NCBI GenBank assembly: GCA_023375785.1
Contig: SZWC01000560.1
Location: forward strand, 95,938 to 125,842
Direction of reading: 5' to 3'
Length of the DNA stretch: 29,905 bases
Source: Penium margaritaceum
Taxonomy: Eukaryota; Streptophyta; Zygnematophyceae; Desmidiales; Peniaceae
The position numbers and the translations under genes are program-made. Below the pieces are notes generated by a model. It ran no database searches and was not told where the DNA came from. It was given only the letters and a program-made list of their open reading frames with translations. Positions 9,486 through 18,470 of the stretch are shown one piece after another (positions within the stretch are counted from its first letter, which is position 1; the number at the start of each line of letters is the position of its first letter).

Positions 9486-9811
9486 TTAATTGCAAATTGC
9501 TTCATCCCACTCAACTTTGTCAGGCTGCGTGAGTGCCTCTGCAACAAATGTTGGCTCCTCTTGAACCGGGAATGAACTGTTAAAGCCTGTCCATTCACCC
9601 CTATCTGCGTCATAATACTCCCGAGGAATTTTGAGACGTGAACTTTTCCTTGGACCTGCTAGCTGTTGTTGTTGATGTAGAGGCTGGAGGCCTGTCTTTT
9701 CATTGATGATGGGAGATGCATCCTCCTCATGGTCTAGATGATCACGTACATTGGACTTGGATTCTGATTCCTCCAAGTCATCTTTATCAGCTCCTCTCCC
9801 TGTTGTAGTAC
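9486..9811 (-). pseudogene. Copia linker between integrase and reverse transcriptase
   Basis: An open minus-strand stretch (start near 9776) with a low-complexity acidic and Gln-rich part. It is followed by RKSSRLKIPREYYDADRGEW, typical of the R-x-S-x-R-x-x-x-P-x-x-Y motif that ends the copia integrase linker, and then PDKVEWDEAICN, which begins the RT region. A stop at the end separates it from the rest of RT. Confidence 0.75.
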
Positions 9812-10644
9812 TCAGCCCATGCCATTCTGCTGGTGTTTCTTCTCCCTCCTCAAGAAGAGTAAGCCACTTTCTTGTTTTGGAGTGTTTTCAAGTTCAAGAA
9901 GCTCTCCCTTACTCACAAATTTTTTGTGGAAATCCATGTCTTTGATGCAAATGACCTTCTCAGATCCTTTGTCCCAGTCTATATGCTCTGTGCGTGGTGT
10001 CATAGCCGATGGAAATACACTTTTGTGTTCTCGTGTCAAGCTTTCTAGGGCCCGCGTGGACCCTGGCCAAGCCGGTGCAACCAAACACCTTGAGGTGGGA
10101 GACGTCCGGTTTTCTTCCTGACCATGCTTCTTCAGGCGTCTTTAGGTGCTGTGTCTACTTCTTCTTACCTCTCCTTCGCAAAGCTGCTCCAGATGTGAGG
10201 TTCACAAGATACATAGCCGTGCGTGTTGCTTCAGCCCAGAACCTAGGAGGTAGGCTGGCATCAAAGAGCATGCACCTTGTCATGCCTAGGAGGGTCTAGT
10301 TCACCCTCTCTGCTACGCCGTTGCTTTGTAGTAAGTAGGGAGTAGTTTTCTGGTGTTCAATACCCTATGTCTTGAGCCACTCCCTGTAGGCTTCGTACTC
10401 TCCCCCATTGTCCATCCTTAATGTCTTCACCTTCTTTCCACTCTGTTATCAACCATAACAAAAAAGGCTTGGAGATTCTCCTTCACCTCAGTTTCCTTTT
10501 TCAGAAGTATATGCAGACCTTCCGGCTGTTGTCGTCGATGCATGTGAGGAAACATCTGCTACCTCCAGTGAAGAGTATGCGAAAGGGACCACACACGTTA
10601 GAGTGGATGAGGTGAAGGGGTGCGAGAGCACGCGTACCATTACG
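9812..10644 (-). pseudogene. Copia integrase core, frameshifted
   Basis: Pieces of the integrase catalytic core are spread over three minus-strand frames. They are the first-Asp region after SNVCGPF (about 10575-10600), a DNGGEY-like second-Asp region (about 10390-10410), the SNGVAERVN-like segment holding the Glu (about 10295-10325) and HLKVFGCTG-like sequence (about 10060-10100). Four or more frameshifts or stops interrupt it. Integrase would have inserted the DNA copy into the genome. Confidence 0.7.
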
Positions 10645-11139
10645 TTAGAAGGATTTATTATTGGCCTTGTCTTGAAGGCATGGCTCACACAAGATCCCAG
10701 CTCTCTCTGCCTCATCACCTAGCTTCATCTCATGCACTAGCTCTTGCTTCTCCATGAGTACCAATGTGCGATGAGCCACGTGCCCAAAGCGCCTGTGCCA
10801 CAGGTTTCCGGTGCATGTATTTTTTTGTGATTTTGTTGCCGAATCTTCCGTTGCCATTGCTTCCACTGCTCCAACATGTCCTTTGTTACCAGAATCTATG
10901 TTTCTGCTCTCCTCATCATCACTCTCAGCCGAGGATTTAATTGTTGATGTTGTCATCTTGCTCTGTACGACGTAGATTCCATCAACGCGAGGAAATTGTG
11001 CAATAACCTTCTTGGCAGAGTAAGAGATGTTGATTTCTTTGGTAGGGATTATCATAGCTTCCTTCTCTGTAAAGAAAATTGTCATGCCATGGTCAATTAT
11101 CTTGGAGACGGAGAGTAGGTTGGCTGTGAAGGAGGGCAA
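10645..11139 (-). pseudogene. Copia GAG-pre-integrase domain
   Basis: A 164-residue open stretch. It has LLSVSKIIDHGMTIFF near the start, a diverged Ser/Asp-rich middle, and then NLWHRRFGHVAHRTLVLMEK and CEPCLQDKANNKSF. The H-H-C-C zinc-binding residues that cap copia integrase are therefore kept. This is the best preserved part of the element and stays open for almost 500 bases. Confidence 0.9.
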
Positions 11140-11395
11140 GTAGACCCTCCTCTAACTTGAGGTCAGAGTCCACACCGTTGACACCCACTGTAACCAGCTT
11201 GTCACCAAACTCCTCAACTGCCTCAACCTTGCCGTTGGCGACCCTGAAGTTCTTCTTGTATGGAGCAAGAGAGATGAAGTCTCTCTTCTTGTAAGTGGTG
11301 TGTTCGTTTGTGGTCGAGTCAAAACCGTAAGCTCATGACCTGAGTATCGTCTTCCCTTTGTTGGAGGCACACTCAGCCATCAAGCTTGTGGGATC
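11140..11395 (-). pseudogene. Copia protease
   Basis: On the minus strand a GFDSTTNEHTTYKKRDF segment at about 11270-11320 lies where copia protease normally has its DSGAT active site. The Gly is replaced here (DST), which would remove activity. A VANGKVEAVEEFGDK segment follows at about 11200-11250 and runs into the GAG-pre-integrase domain after a frameshift. Confidence 0.65.
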
Positions 11396-12436
11396 ATTCC
11401 CACCATTTCCCCCTCGCCATTAATCCTCGTCTCCTCTCTCCTTGTTGGGTACCCGGCACTCCCAAGCCCAGTGTGCAACCTTACCACAGCTATGGCAGTT
11501 TCCGAGGTGCTTTGGATCCCTTACACTATTTCTAGTGTTGTTATCTCCCTTGTATTGAGAGGACAAGGTATTGCTGAAGGTGCCGCTGCCCCGCGAGGCA
11601 AAGGCAGTCATGTTTGCTTCAATAATGCTGCGATGCGTTGCTTCATTTCGCACATACTATGAGACAGCGGTGTAGGATACTTGCTCTTCAGTCCACCTTC
11701 GAATCATTGTGATCGTGGAACCCCAGCTCTCCAGTAGTGTCATCAGCAACATCATGGCCTGCATATTGGATTGCAGGTCCCACCCCTTGCCAGTGGCCTG
11801 TTGCAAGAGCTTCTCAAACTTGTGCATAAAGGCGGAGACATCCTCCCCTTCACCAAGCCTTATGTTGATGAAGTTTTGTAAAATGAAAAGATGGTTGGCA
11901 ATTGAGGAGGAATGATACACCTTGCCTTTTTTGGCGTATTTCGTGACTGCCACTATACAACCGCTGATGTCTAAAAGGACTGAGGGCTATATGGAGGACA
12001 AAAGAACAGCAAGAGCCTTCTTGATGAGCTTGACCCATGCCACAAGGTCAGCACCCTCCTCCTTTGGTGCTGGGATTACTTTGTGAAAATATCCTAGTTA
12101 GTCTCTGTCATCCATGATGATCTCATATCGCTATTTCCAGAGCACAAACTCCTCCCTATCAAACTTGAGGATGGGAGAACGGTTCCCTGGTTCCCCTGTC
12201 CATGCCATCCCTACAACTACAACTGCTACAGCTGCTGTACCTGTTTTTGATGCTGGTGCACCTGTGTTTGAGACCGTTGTAGGCTGTTGGCAAATAGAGG
12301 CGTCTGCTTGCCCTGTTTGCATTGGCCGGTGCGAGCAGATGTACTGTACTATAGGCTGATGTAGGTTGACATCAGCTCCCAAAGCAGAAAGGTACAGATG
12401 TGTTGCATTCCCATTCTTTTGATGATTGACCTGCAA
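11396..12436 (-). pseudogene. Copia gag with zinc knuckle
   Basis: From about 12436 the minus strand reads a short Thr/Ala/Val-rich leader, then LKFDREEFVLWK and RYEIIMDDRD, the usual start of the copia gag fold. KAKKGKVYH-like, FINIRLGEGEDVSAFMHKFE and LLMTLLESWGS segments (11657-11953) follow. Next comes a basic stretch with the CHSCGKVAHWAWEC knuckle (C-x2-C-x4-H-x4-C) at about 11450-11495. Stops at about 12130, 12000 and 11656 break it. Gag would form the particle that packages the element RNA. Confidence 0.85.
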
Positions 12437-12517
12437 ACAAAGAGGTTGAGTGCGAGCGAAGGTGCTCTCACTGCTTTTGACATTAGCGGTTGCATGCGTG
12501 AAACTTCTCTAACTAGT

Positions 12518-12534
12518 GACTTGTGCCCATAACC
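12518..12534 (-). other. Copia primer-binding site of half-tRNA type
   Basis: Three bases inside the 5' LTR end (AACA at 12538-12541) the minus strand reads GGTTATGGGCACAAGTC. The first ten bases are complementary to the anticodon loop and 3' side of the anticodon stem of plant initiator tRNA-Met (GCCCATAACC around the CAT anticodon), not to its 3' CCA end. Priming by the 5' half of initiator tRNA-Met is known for Drosophila copia. No TGGTATCAGAGC occurs here. Confidence 0.6.
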
Positions 12535-12537
12535 TTT

Positions 12538-13179
12538 TGTTCTCTATTGAGCTAATCACCTCTGGCAGAGAAGCCGCAAAAACAAAAAGCTCACAAAGGT
12601 TTTTACTCCTTCCTTTGCAGGCATGTGTCATGCACCGCAAACTTAATCAGGCATACACTTCACCTTCAAGAGTACTAATGCCTTAGAATTATGTCTCAAG
12701 AAGAGCTCAAGATGCCAATACGCAAGAGAGCATGAAGCAAGAATAAATTGATGATCATGCAAGACAAGTCCTTTTTGTAGCTGTCTGTCCAGTCCTAGAA
12801 CTCAAAAGCACATTCCTGGGAAGTGGCTAGACCCTGCCACATCACTAATAGACTTGGGCTGTGGGCTTGGCACATAAGCATCCTAGGGTCAAGGTGACAG
12901 ATCAACCATGTAGCTTCCAAGAAGGTTCAAAATTTCTTTCATAGAAGCGTCCATAACAGCCAAGATGTGCACGGGGCCAGGATCAAACTCATGACCTCTC
13001 ACTCGGTCAAATCAACAAAATGACCAAATTAACCTCTCAGCCACATGGTTTGCTAACAGGTCATACCTTAGATGAGACAAAGCACAGTTGAATCACACTA
13101 CAATGGATCCAAGGGTCATACCTCCACAAGGGGCAGGGAATTCCTGATCCATCTTACAACAATAAGCAAGGGGCAAACA
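12538..13179 (-). repeat. Copia 5' LTR
   Basis: 642 bp pairing with 7943-8587. If the 8 bases CATTGAAG after it are compared with TACTAAAA after the partner LTR, every difference is a transition. The true LTR could therefore run to 13187, directly against the AAAATG target copy. Confidence 0.9.
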
Positions 13180-13505
13180 CATTGAAGAAAATGGCTAGTG
13201 ATGTGGCCATCTTTGTGGCTGATTATGGTCCATGGCACAACGTGCATCCGCACAATCTGTTTTAGAAAGAGTTGTGCTGCTCTTTCTGTTGTGAGAGTGG
13301 TTTTCCTAGGGATGAAGTACGACATATAGAAAATGTGTCCACCACTCTAAGGATGGTGACATACATTTCAGGAGTGGCGGGAAATCTTGTCACAAATTAA
13401 TGTTGATGTCGACCCACAGCCTTGTGAGGACAGGGAACGGTTGGAGTGGACAGGTGGCCTCATGCGACGAGATTTTTGTTAATGACAGGTGTTGCACATT
13501 TTGCT
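13180..13505 (-). pseudogene. Gypsy-1 integrase, N-terminal zinc region and core start
   Basis: The minus strand begins with the C-x2-C of the integrase zinc domain (CNTC near 13480). It continues with MSYFIPRKTTLTTERAAQLF (about 13265-13325), the first part of the DDE core, and VPWTIISHKDGHIT, whose Asp is the second catalytic residue. The frame stops being gypsy-like at the copia LTR and resumes at 7942. Confidence 0.82.
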
Positions 13506-13900
13506 GCAGTCAACAAACTCGGTGGATGGAGTTCCTTGAAATCAACTTAGACTACGACATTAATTACCAACCTATAAAAACTAATCTGACGGATGCTCTA
13601 AGTCGGTATCCAAGTATGATGGCCGAGGTCAGCATTTTACTCATCGAACAAGAACCGTACCTCATGAGGCTGTTCGCATGGGGTTACGAGGAGTTTGGCG
13701 GGTATACAAATCTAAGTCTTGGATGGACGACCCCTCCTCAAGAAGACGGTTTACTCTTCAGGTTGTTTTTCCCCCAAACGAGGAACTATGGTGAATGCGA
13801 TTGGAGGAATTCCACAACATCGGTCCAGGTGGACACTTTAGGAAAAAATGCTGAAAAAGCTGCCAAAGCAATACTATTGGGACAAGATACAATCCAAGGA
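13506..13900 (+). pseudogene. Inverted internal piece of gypsy-1 (RNase H end to integrase zinc domain)
   Basis: Although gypsy-1 lies on the minus strand, this stretch reads on the plus strand. QQTRWMEFL and LTDALSRYP are the end of RNase H and the connection, followed by IEQEPYLMRLFAWGYEEFGG and a YYWDKIQ-like zinc-domain part. It is exactly the protein segment missing between the minus-strand RNase H (ending LECRRY at about 13905) and the minus-strand zinc-domain end (13490). It was therefore flipped in place, with a few tens of bases lost at the junctions. Confidence 0.8.
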
Positions 13901-15060
13901 CATATCGACGGCATTCCAAGTAGCACCACAATGTCTTGTATGTGTGTATGAGTGCAAGCATCTCTTTCTTGTGCACTATCTAGTTGAGCTCTAGCCTGTG
14001 CAATTTCCTTGATGTATACGCGACTGGCTACTCACCACCGCCATTGTCTTGGATGAGAACAACTCCGATGGCTTCATCAGAAGCATTGGAGGCCATGATG
14101 TAGTCCACTGCTGGATCCCCCAATCGTAAGGCTGGCCTTGAGGTCAAAGCGTTTCTCAAAGAGTTGAACACTTCTTGTTTGTTTTCCCCCCAATTCCACT
14201 TTGTCGTTTTACGAGTGAAATCGGAGAGAGGCGCTGAAAATCAAGCATAGTCCTTTTTGAATCAATGGTAGTAGTTGTAGAAGCCCAAAACCTAGAATTC
14301 CTGAACATTTGTAGGCGTTGCCCAATTAGCAACTGCCTCCACCTTTTTTGGGTCCATGGTAATCTGCCCCCCGTCGATGATGTGGCCCAAAAACTTGACC
14401 GAAATGCGATTGTAGTCACATAAAAAAAATTCTCCATTTGTAAAACCTCAAGAACTGAAACTTCAAACATATCCATTGCATTTCTTTGGGATGCGGTTAT
14501 ACACCAGAATGTCGTTGAGACACACAACGACAAACTTGTCGAGGTACGGGCGAAGAATGTTGTCCACCACTGCGATAAATGTTGGGAGGGTTTTTGTGAG
14601 TCGAAACGACATAATCATTAACTCAATGTGCTAGTATCTAGTTTGGAATGATTTCTTCTTGACATATTAATCAGATACGCGGTTCTGATGATAGCCACTA
14701 CGTAGATCGATTTTGTTGAAAATTTGGCCCCCGCAGAGTTGGTTGAAAAGTTTGTATGCTCGCAGGAGAGGATAGTGGTCCTTGATGATGATGATGTCGT
14801 TCAATACTCTTTAGTCCATACACATCCGCATCTCTCCTGTTTTTTTTTTTTCTTTTCTTTTCTTTTTTCTTTTTTTCTTCGAAAAGTATAGGTGTCACGT
14901 ATGGTCACGTGGAAGATCTGTCGAACCCTTGACCGAGCATCTTATCTAGCTGCTTCTTGATTTTGGTCATCTCATGACCCCTCATACGATAGGTCCCCTT
15001 CATCATCGATCTGCCGTCCAGCTTCAAGTTTACTTGATGGTCAATGTTTCACTGTGGAGC
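13900..15060 (-). pseudogene. Gypsy-1 reverse transcriptase and RNase H
   Basis: Minus-strand segments in order: a basic run inserted in the KKKDG-MRMC motif (14837-14885), YSGYHQNRVSD (about 14680-14715), FRLTKTLPTF, then VVVCLNDILVY (about 14503-14535) in place of the YLDD catalytic box. FLGHIIDGGQITMDPKKVEA (about 14340-14400) follows, and RNase H begins near 14100 with ASDEAIGVVLIQ and runs to HKKEMLALIHTYKT (about 13930-13975). Catalytic Tyr and one Asp of the box are replaced, so no activity is expected. Several stops and frameshifts occur. Confidence 0.85.
14837..14880. repeat. T/C-rich microsatellite inside the gypsy-1 RT
   Basis: A run of T with single C interruptions. On the minus strand it codes for about 14 consecutive Lys/Glu/Arg residues at the place where Ty3 reverse transcriptases have a KKKDG motif before MRMC. 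It appears to be expansion of the A-rich lysine codons. Confidence 0.75.
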
Positions 15061-15300
15061 TATCTCTTAGGGTACTTTGTTGGGAAAAACCCCTTCAAAA
15101 TCCTCGATGAGTGCTGAAAACTCCTCTTGGACGGCTGCATACCTTGTAGGTATTGAGGCCGATGTGGTTGCCTTGGCAGTTGCAATCTCTTCCTCTTCCC
15201 TAGTCTACATTTGGATGAGCCACGCTTGAGCTGTGCATCGCAGATATCTTTTGGCCACGTCCAAGGATATCTGTTGGCATTTTGTGGCTGCAACAGGTTT

Positions 15301-15726
15301 TTATGATGCTTCCATCTCTACTGCTTCCCATATCTGCCGTTGCGTCGTGCGTGGCTCGACCACGGGCAGGTGTCCTCTTCCACTAGTGATGCTGATGTAG
15401 ACTGATCTGTTGCTCCAATCCACATGTGGATTGTGTTGGTAAAGGAAATCTCGTCCGAGGATGATTTTGTGATCGCTCATTGGGTAAGCTCTCCATACCG
15501 TTACGTTGTGCAGATCTCTGATTTGCAGTCGGAGAGGTTCATGATGTACATGATTCTGCAGCCATCTGTCAATGATTTTTCCTCCAAACACCTCCAGTTT
15601 GGTCTGCAAACCCAGATTTTGAACCACGTCATTACTGACAAAGCTATGAGAAGCTCCTCCACCCAGTAGTGGTAGCATGATTGTACGACTTCTACAACCC
15701 CTCGGTTGTACTCGTAGTAGTATCAC
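15301..15726 (-). pseudogene. Gypsy-1 aspartic protease
   Basis: A 141-residue open minus-strand frame with ILLRVQPRGCRSRTIMLPLL, then GGGASHSFVSNDVVQNLGL, where active retropepsins read DSGASHSFV. The catalytic Asp and the following Ser are both replaced by Gly. MSDHKIILGRDFLYQHNPHV, the usual ILGRDFL hydrophobic C-terminal part, follows. The frame is intact apart from the lost active site. The next 240 bases toward RT (15060-15293) are a poorly conserved connector. Protease would have cut the gag-pol polyprotein. Confidence 0.88.
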
Positions 15727-17010
15727 CGATTTGTCATGTACCCTTGTCTACGGTGATGTGAGCCAATCAGATTTGCGATCGGTTGGTGCAGATTTTTTTT
15801 AGTGCACAGGAGTTTTGTTTTATATACTCCTATCCTTTGCTGTTTTCTGAACCCTCATTTTTTCTCTATGGCTTTCCTCCCTTTTTGGATTTCTGGTGTT
15901 GCTTTTGGCAGCGGCGCAAAACATGACTCGGTTACTGCAAGTCCGGTGGAGCCGTTGATTTCACTGGTTGAAAGTATCAATATCCACCAAAGATGGGGTT
16001 TCCGTCGACTGCAAACTTTGTCCGCCACGGTAGAAGTTTTGGCTTTGGGTTTGCCAGCTGCTAGATTCTTGCATCCAAGCGTTGTGGATGGTATTGTCGA
16101 TGTGACCAACTGCTGCGATCATTCCTGGAAGGTCGTCTTGGATGCCAAAAATGGCGATTGCTTGTCCAAGATCTCACTTGAGGCCATTGTTGTAGAAACA
16201 TATTCGTCGGGGGCGAGGTCACTGTCAGTGATGACTTATCAGAAACGTCTCATGTACTCCGCCACGCAGGCTGCTGACACAGGCGTTGGAGCATGTGCCA
16301 CATGTGGATTTCTTGTTGCACTTCCCGAAGCAAGCGGGTCTTGCGCGTCCGGTGGCGTGAGAAAGTCGTGCCAAGTTGGATTTATCTGCTCGAGAGGTAG
16401 TATACCTGTGGTGATCGATGTGAGAGCGGTTGCGTGAGCCGTTAATCCGGCTCCATTGGTCTCTTGCTATTGTTGGATGACATTATGACTAGACCACAAA
16501 CTCAAAGTTGTGCCACGCAAAAGTAAACCGCAAGATCAATCTTTCTTCTGTCATGGTTGACCTAGCAATGGCAAAGTATATCCTGACTGTCGGTCCCTTT
16601 GATTTTGCGAGATCGAACGGCTGAGGGAGTTCCCTTTGAATGTGGGATTGAGTCAAGAGTTGGAGATTCTTCTCGGTGAGCACTGCTTTGCACGTACAAG
16701 AAATCCAAAGCTCCTCCATCGTCGCGTTGAATTGTTAGAGTAGATGGGTGTTGAGGATCTTGAGTCCTGACAACTTCTTGTACATTTGTTTGTTGTCTTG
16801 AGCATGTCAGCTAGTGCCTCCCATCGTGCTAGATATCGTCCCAATGGGCAGCGGTGGGGAGGAGGGGGGTTCCAAGGCCATGTATTCAATTAACGGGTTG
16901 GCCGTCAGGTTTGTTGGTGTGGTGCCATTCACCACAAAAGTTTTTTCTGCTGTCTGAAATGGATGAAGAGCATTGGTGTTTGTGTGCTGCTCGTCCTCTA
17001 TCACCGGAGT
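15727..17010 (-). pseudogene. Gypsy-1 gag
   Basis: Recognised by comparison with the plus-strand gag of gypsy-3. LWISCTCKAVLTEKNLQLLT and LPQPFDLAKSKGPTVRIYFA (about 16570-16700) match CTWEAVLTERNLQLLS and LLWPFNAAKLQGQTVWIWLT at 21820-21950. An ILPLEQINPTWHDFLTPP-like segment follows near 16380-16420. Downstream it decays in many frames and no zinc knuckle is visible. The plus-strand 211-residue frame at 15802-16437 is antisense. Confidence 0.7.
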
Positions 17011-17166
17011 GTTCACCGGTGAGTGTTGATTGTCGCTGGTTGCGATCGCTCACTTCACCGTTGTCATCACAAGGTCTGTAGTTTTGTGAATGGTGGAGAT
17101 GCAACAAAAACTCATGCGAGGTTGTCACCTGGTAGTTAATGTGTTGAATTCCCCTCCAACGCCGTT

Positions 17167-17180
17167 GCTCTCTGTTACCA
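17167..17180 (-). other. Gypsy-1 primer-binding site (decayed)
   Basis: The minus strand reads TGGTAACAGAGAGCAACG just inside the 5' LTR. The intact site at 26593 reads TGGTATCAGAGCGCAACG. It is complementary to the 3' end of initiator tRNA-Met with two differences. Confidence 0.75.
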
Positions 17181-17188
17181 AGAATCAT

Positions 17189-17730
17189 GTCGGGAAAAAT
17201 GTAGGTGGTTCACATGGATGAGGTACGTGATAATAGACATCTCAAGGAATGGGGACAAATGGAAAATCTAAGTAGTAAGTGTACTTTGATGACAAGTGTC
17301 AAGTGATTCAAGCACATGTATAAAATGATGAGAATGAGAATGAGGCATATGTTGGATCCTCGACGCTCAAGCCAAGTGATTCATGCGAGGTCACGCCGTG
17401 AGTGGCTGCTTCAAGAAGCTCTTCCACAAGGTCGGAGGGGCTTCAAGAATGTCAGGGCGCAGTCTAACAAGAGCCCAATCACTGTCTAGAAGTCGACCAA
17501 AAATATTGAAACATCGATGTGGTCCATAGAATTTTGGCGACCATTCTGGAAAGTGGTCAAAATTGTCAGAACGTTTTGGAAACAAACACCTGAGGTTGGG
17601 GCAGGTGGCCAAAATGCCCTCAGCCGATTGGCAGGAAAATCCTGATGTCATTGCGTCATGGGCCACAAATGTAATTAAAGAAGTGTCCACTTGTAGAGCT
17701 TAGGGAATCACTTACTTCAAGGATGTAATG
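17189..17730 (-). repeat. Gypsy-1 5' LTR
   Basis: 542 bp related along its whole length to 6514-7070, with shared CGTAGGTGG/TGTAGGTGG, GACAAGTGTCAAGT, AATGAGGCATAT and GGTGGCCAAAATGCCCTC. The start dinucleotide on the minus strand has become CA. Target duplication gtctt follows at 17731-17735. Confidence 0.87.
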
Positions 17731-17997
17731 GTCTTCAGAAAGTCTTGCGTGCTGGGAAGTAGCTCAAACCGTACAAAAACATTGTTATGGTCATGATAAT
17801 TCCTGTCAACACTTGCAGAGGTGGTCGAACATTTGAAAACATTTTTAACCAAAATACCCGGGGTCAAGGCAGACTGCCAAATTCCATCGCCAAAATGGCA
17901 TAAAAATCTGGAGGTGGAGACACGGTGGACCTTGAATGCAAGGGAAAACATTCCTATACAAGGAGTTTAGGCATTCTTTAACGTGATGGATGAAACA
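17731..17997 (-). mobile_element. Gypsy-2 3' LTR, proximal half
   Basis: On the minus strand this starts TGTTTCATCCATCACG at 17997, aligned with TGTTATGTCCTTGACG of gypsy-1. It runs to about the LTR midpoint, where gypsy-1 cuts in. The other half is at 6240-6513. A weak polypurine tract (AAAAGTGGGTAAAA) precedes it at about 17998-18011. Confidence 0.78.
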
Positions 17998-18470
17998 TTT
18001 TACCCACTTTTGGCCATGATTTCCTAGTGCTTTTTAAGTGTAGATTGATGTCGGTTCAAACAACCGTTGATCTGCTGACTTACGTCTCGTACGTTGTGGG
18101 AGAGTTCCCAGCTATCATGCAATGTGGCGTAGCCATGCCACTTGACAAGATGCTATGTCAGTTTTCCTTGGCGTTGTCCAAGTGTATCTTTGACCTCGTA
18201 CCTCATCGTAACATCGTCTGTTTCCACAAGTGGTGGCGGAGGCACTGTTTTTCCAGGAAAATACTCGTTAGAGTCTCGGTAGAGTTGGAGGTGACTGATG
18301 TGGAACACCAAGTTGATAGCCATGCTGACTAGTAGGTGGAGCTTAGCAACGACAAGTGTCAGCATCTCTTCAATCGCGGTTTGAGCCTTTTGTAGTCCTG
18401 CCTTAGTAGTTTGATGTTCGCCGAATTGAGTAGGACGCAATCATCGATGTGGAACTTGGTGTTTGTCCAA
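17998..18470 (-). pseudogene. Gypsy-2 integrase tail and chromodomain
   Basis: The minus strand shows MAINLVFHISHLQLYRD (the HPVFHVS-LK motif region, about 18275-18325), FPGKTVPPPPLVETDD, and YEVKDTLGQRQGKL (about 18150-18200). After a frameshift comes HGYATLHDSWELSHNV, which together make a chromodomain like that of gypsy-1. It lies next to the polypurine tract and 3' LTR as expected for a chromovirus. Confidence 0.8.

Larger units (their letters stand above)
7943..13179 (-). mobile_element. Ty1/copia retrotransposon inserted in the gypsy-1 integrase gene
   Basis: 5237 bp on the minus strand. LTRs at 12538-13179 (5') and 7943-8587 (3') each begin TGTTTGCCCC and end AACA, and differ by many point changes. 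Inside are gag with a zinc knuckle, protease, GAG-pre-integrase, integrase and reverse transcriptase in copia order. RNase H is missing: the RT frame breaks off near 8675, about 90 bp before the 3' LTR. AAAATG precedes the left end (7937-7942) and recurs at 13188-13193, 8 bp beyond the right end, a possible target duplication. Gypsy-1 integrase similarity continues in frame on either side. Confidence 0.9.
6514..17730 (-). mobile_element. Gypsy-1: Ty3/gypsy chromodomain retrotransposon (relic)
   Basis: Two LTRs (17189-17730 as 5' and 6514-7070 as 3') enclose a primer site, gag, protease, reverse transcriptase, RNase H, integrase, chromodomain and polypurine tract in the Ty3/gypsy order on the minus strand. 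Flanks are gtctc (6509-6513) and gtctt (17731-17735), a 5-bp target duplication with one transition. Without the copia insert the element is about 5.98 kb, normal for a chromovirus. Such elements copy themselves through RNA, and the chromodomain is thought to steer integration to marked chromatin. Stops, frameshifts and catalytic changes in every domain make it inactive. Confidence 0.9.

Noticed and set aside
15802..16437. Plus-strand 211-residue frame
   Set aside because: Antisense to gypsy-1 gag. No motif, and gag similarity is readable on the minus strand.
18027..18332. Plus-strand 101-residue frame
   Set aside because: Antisense to the gypsy-2 chromodomain region.
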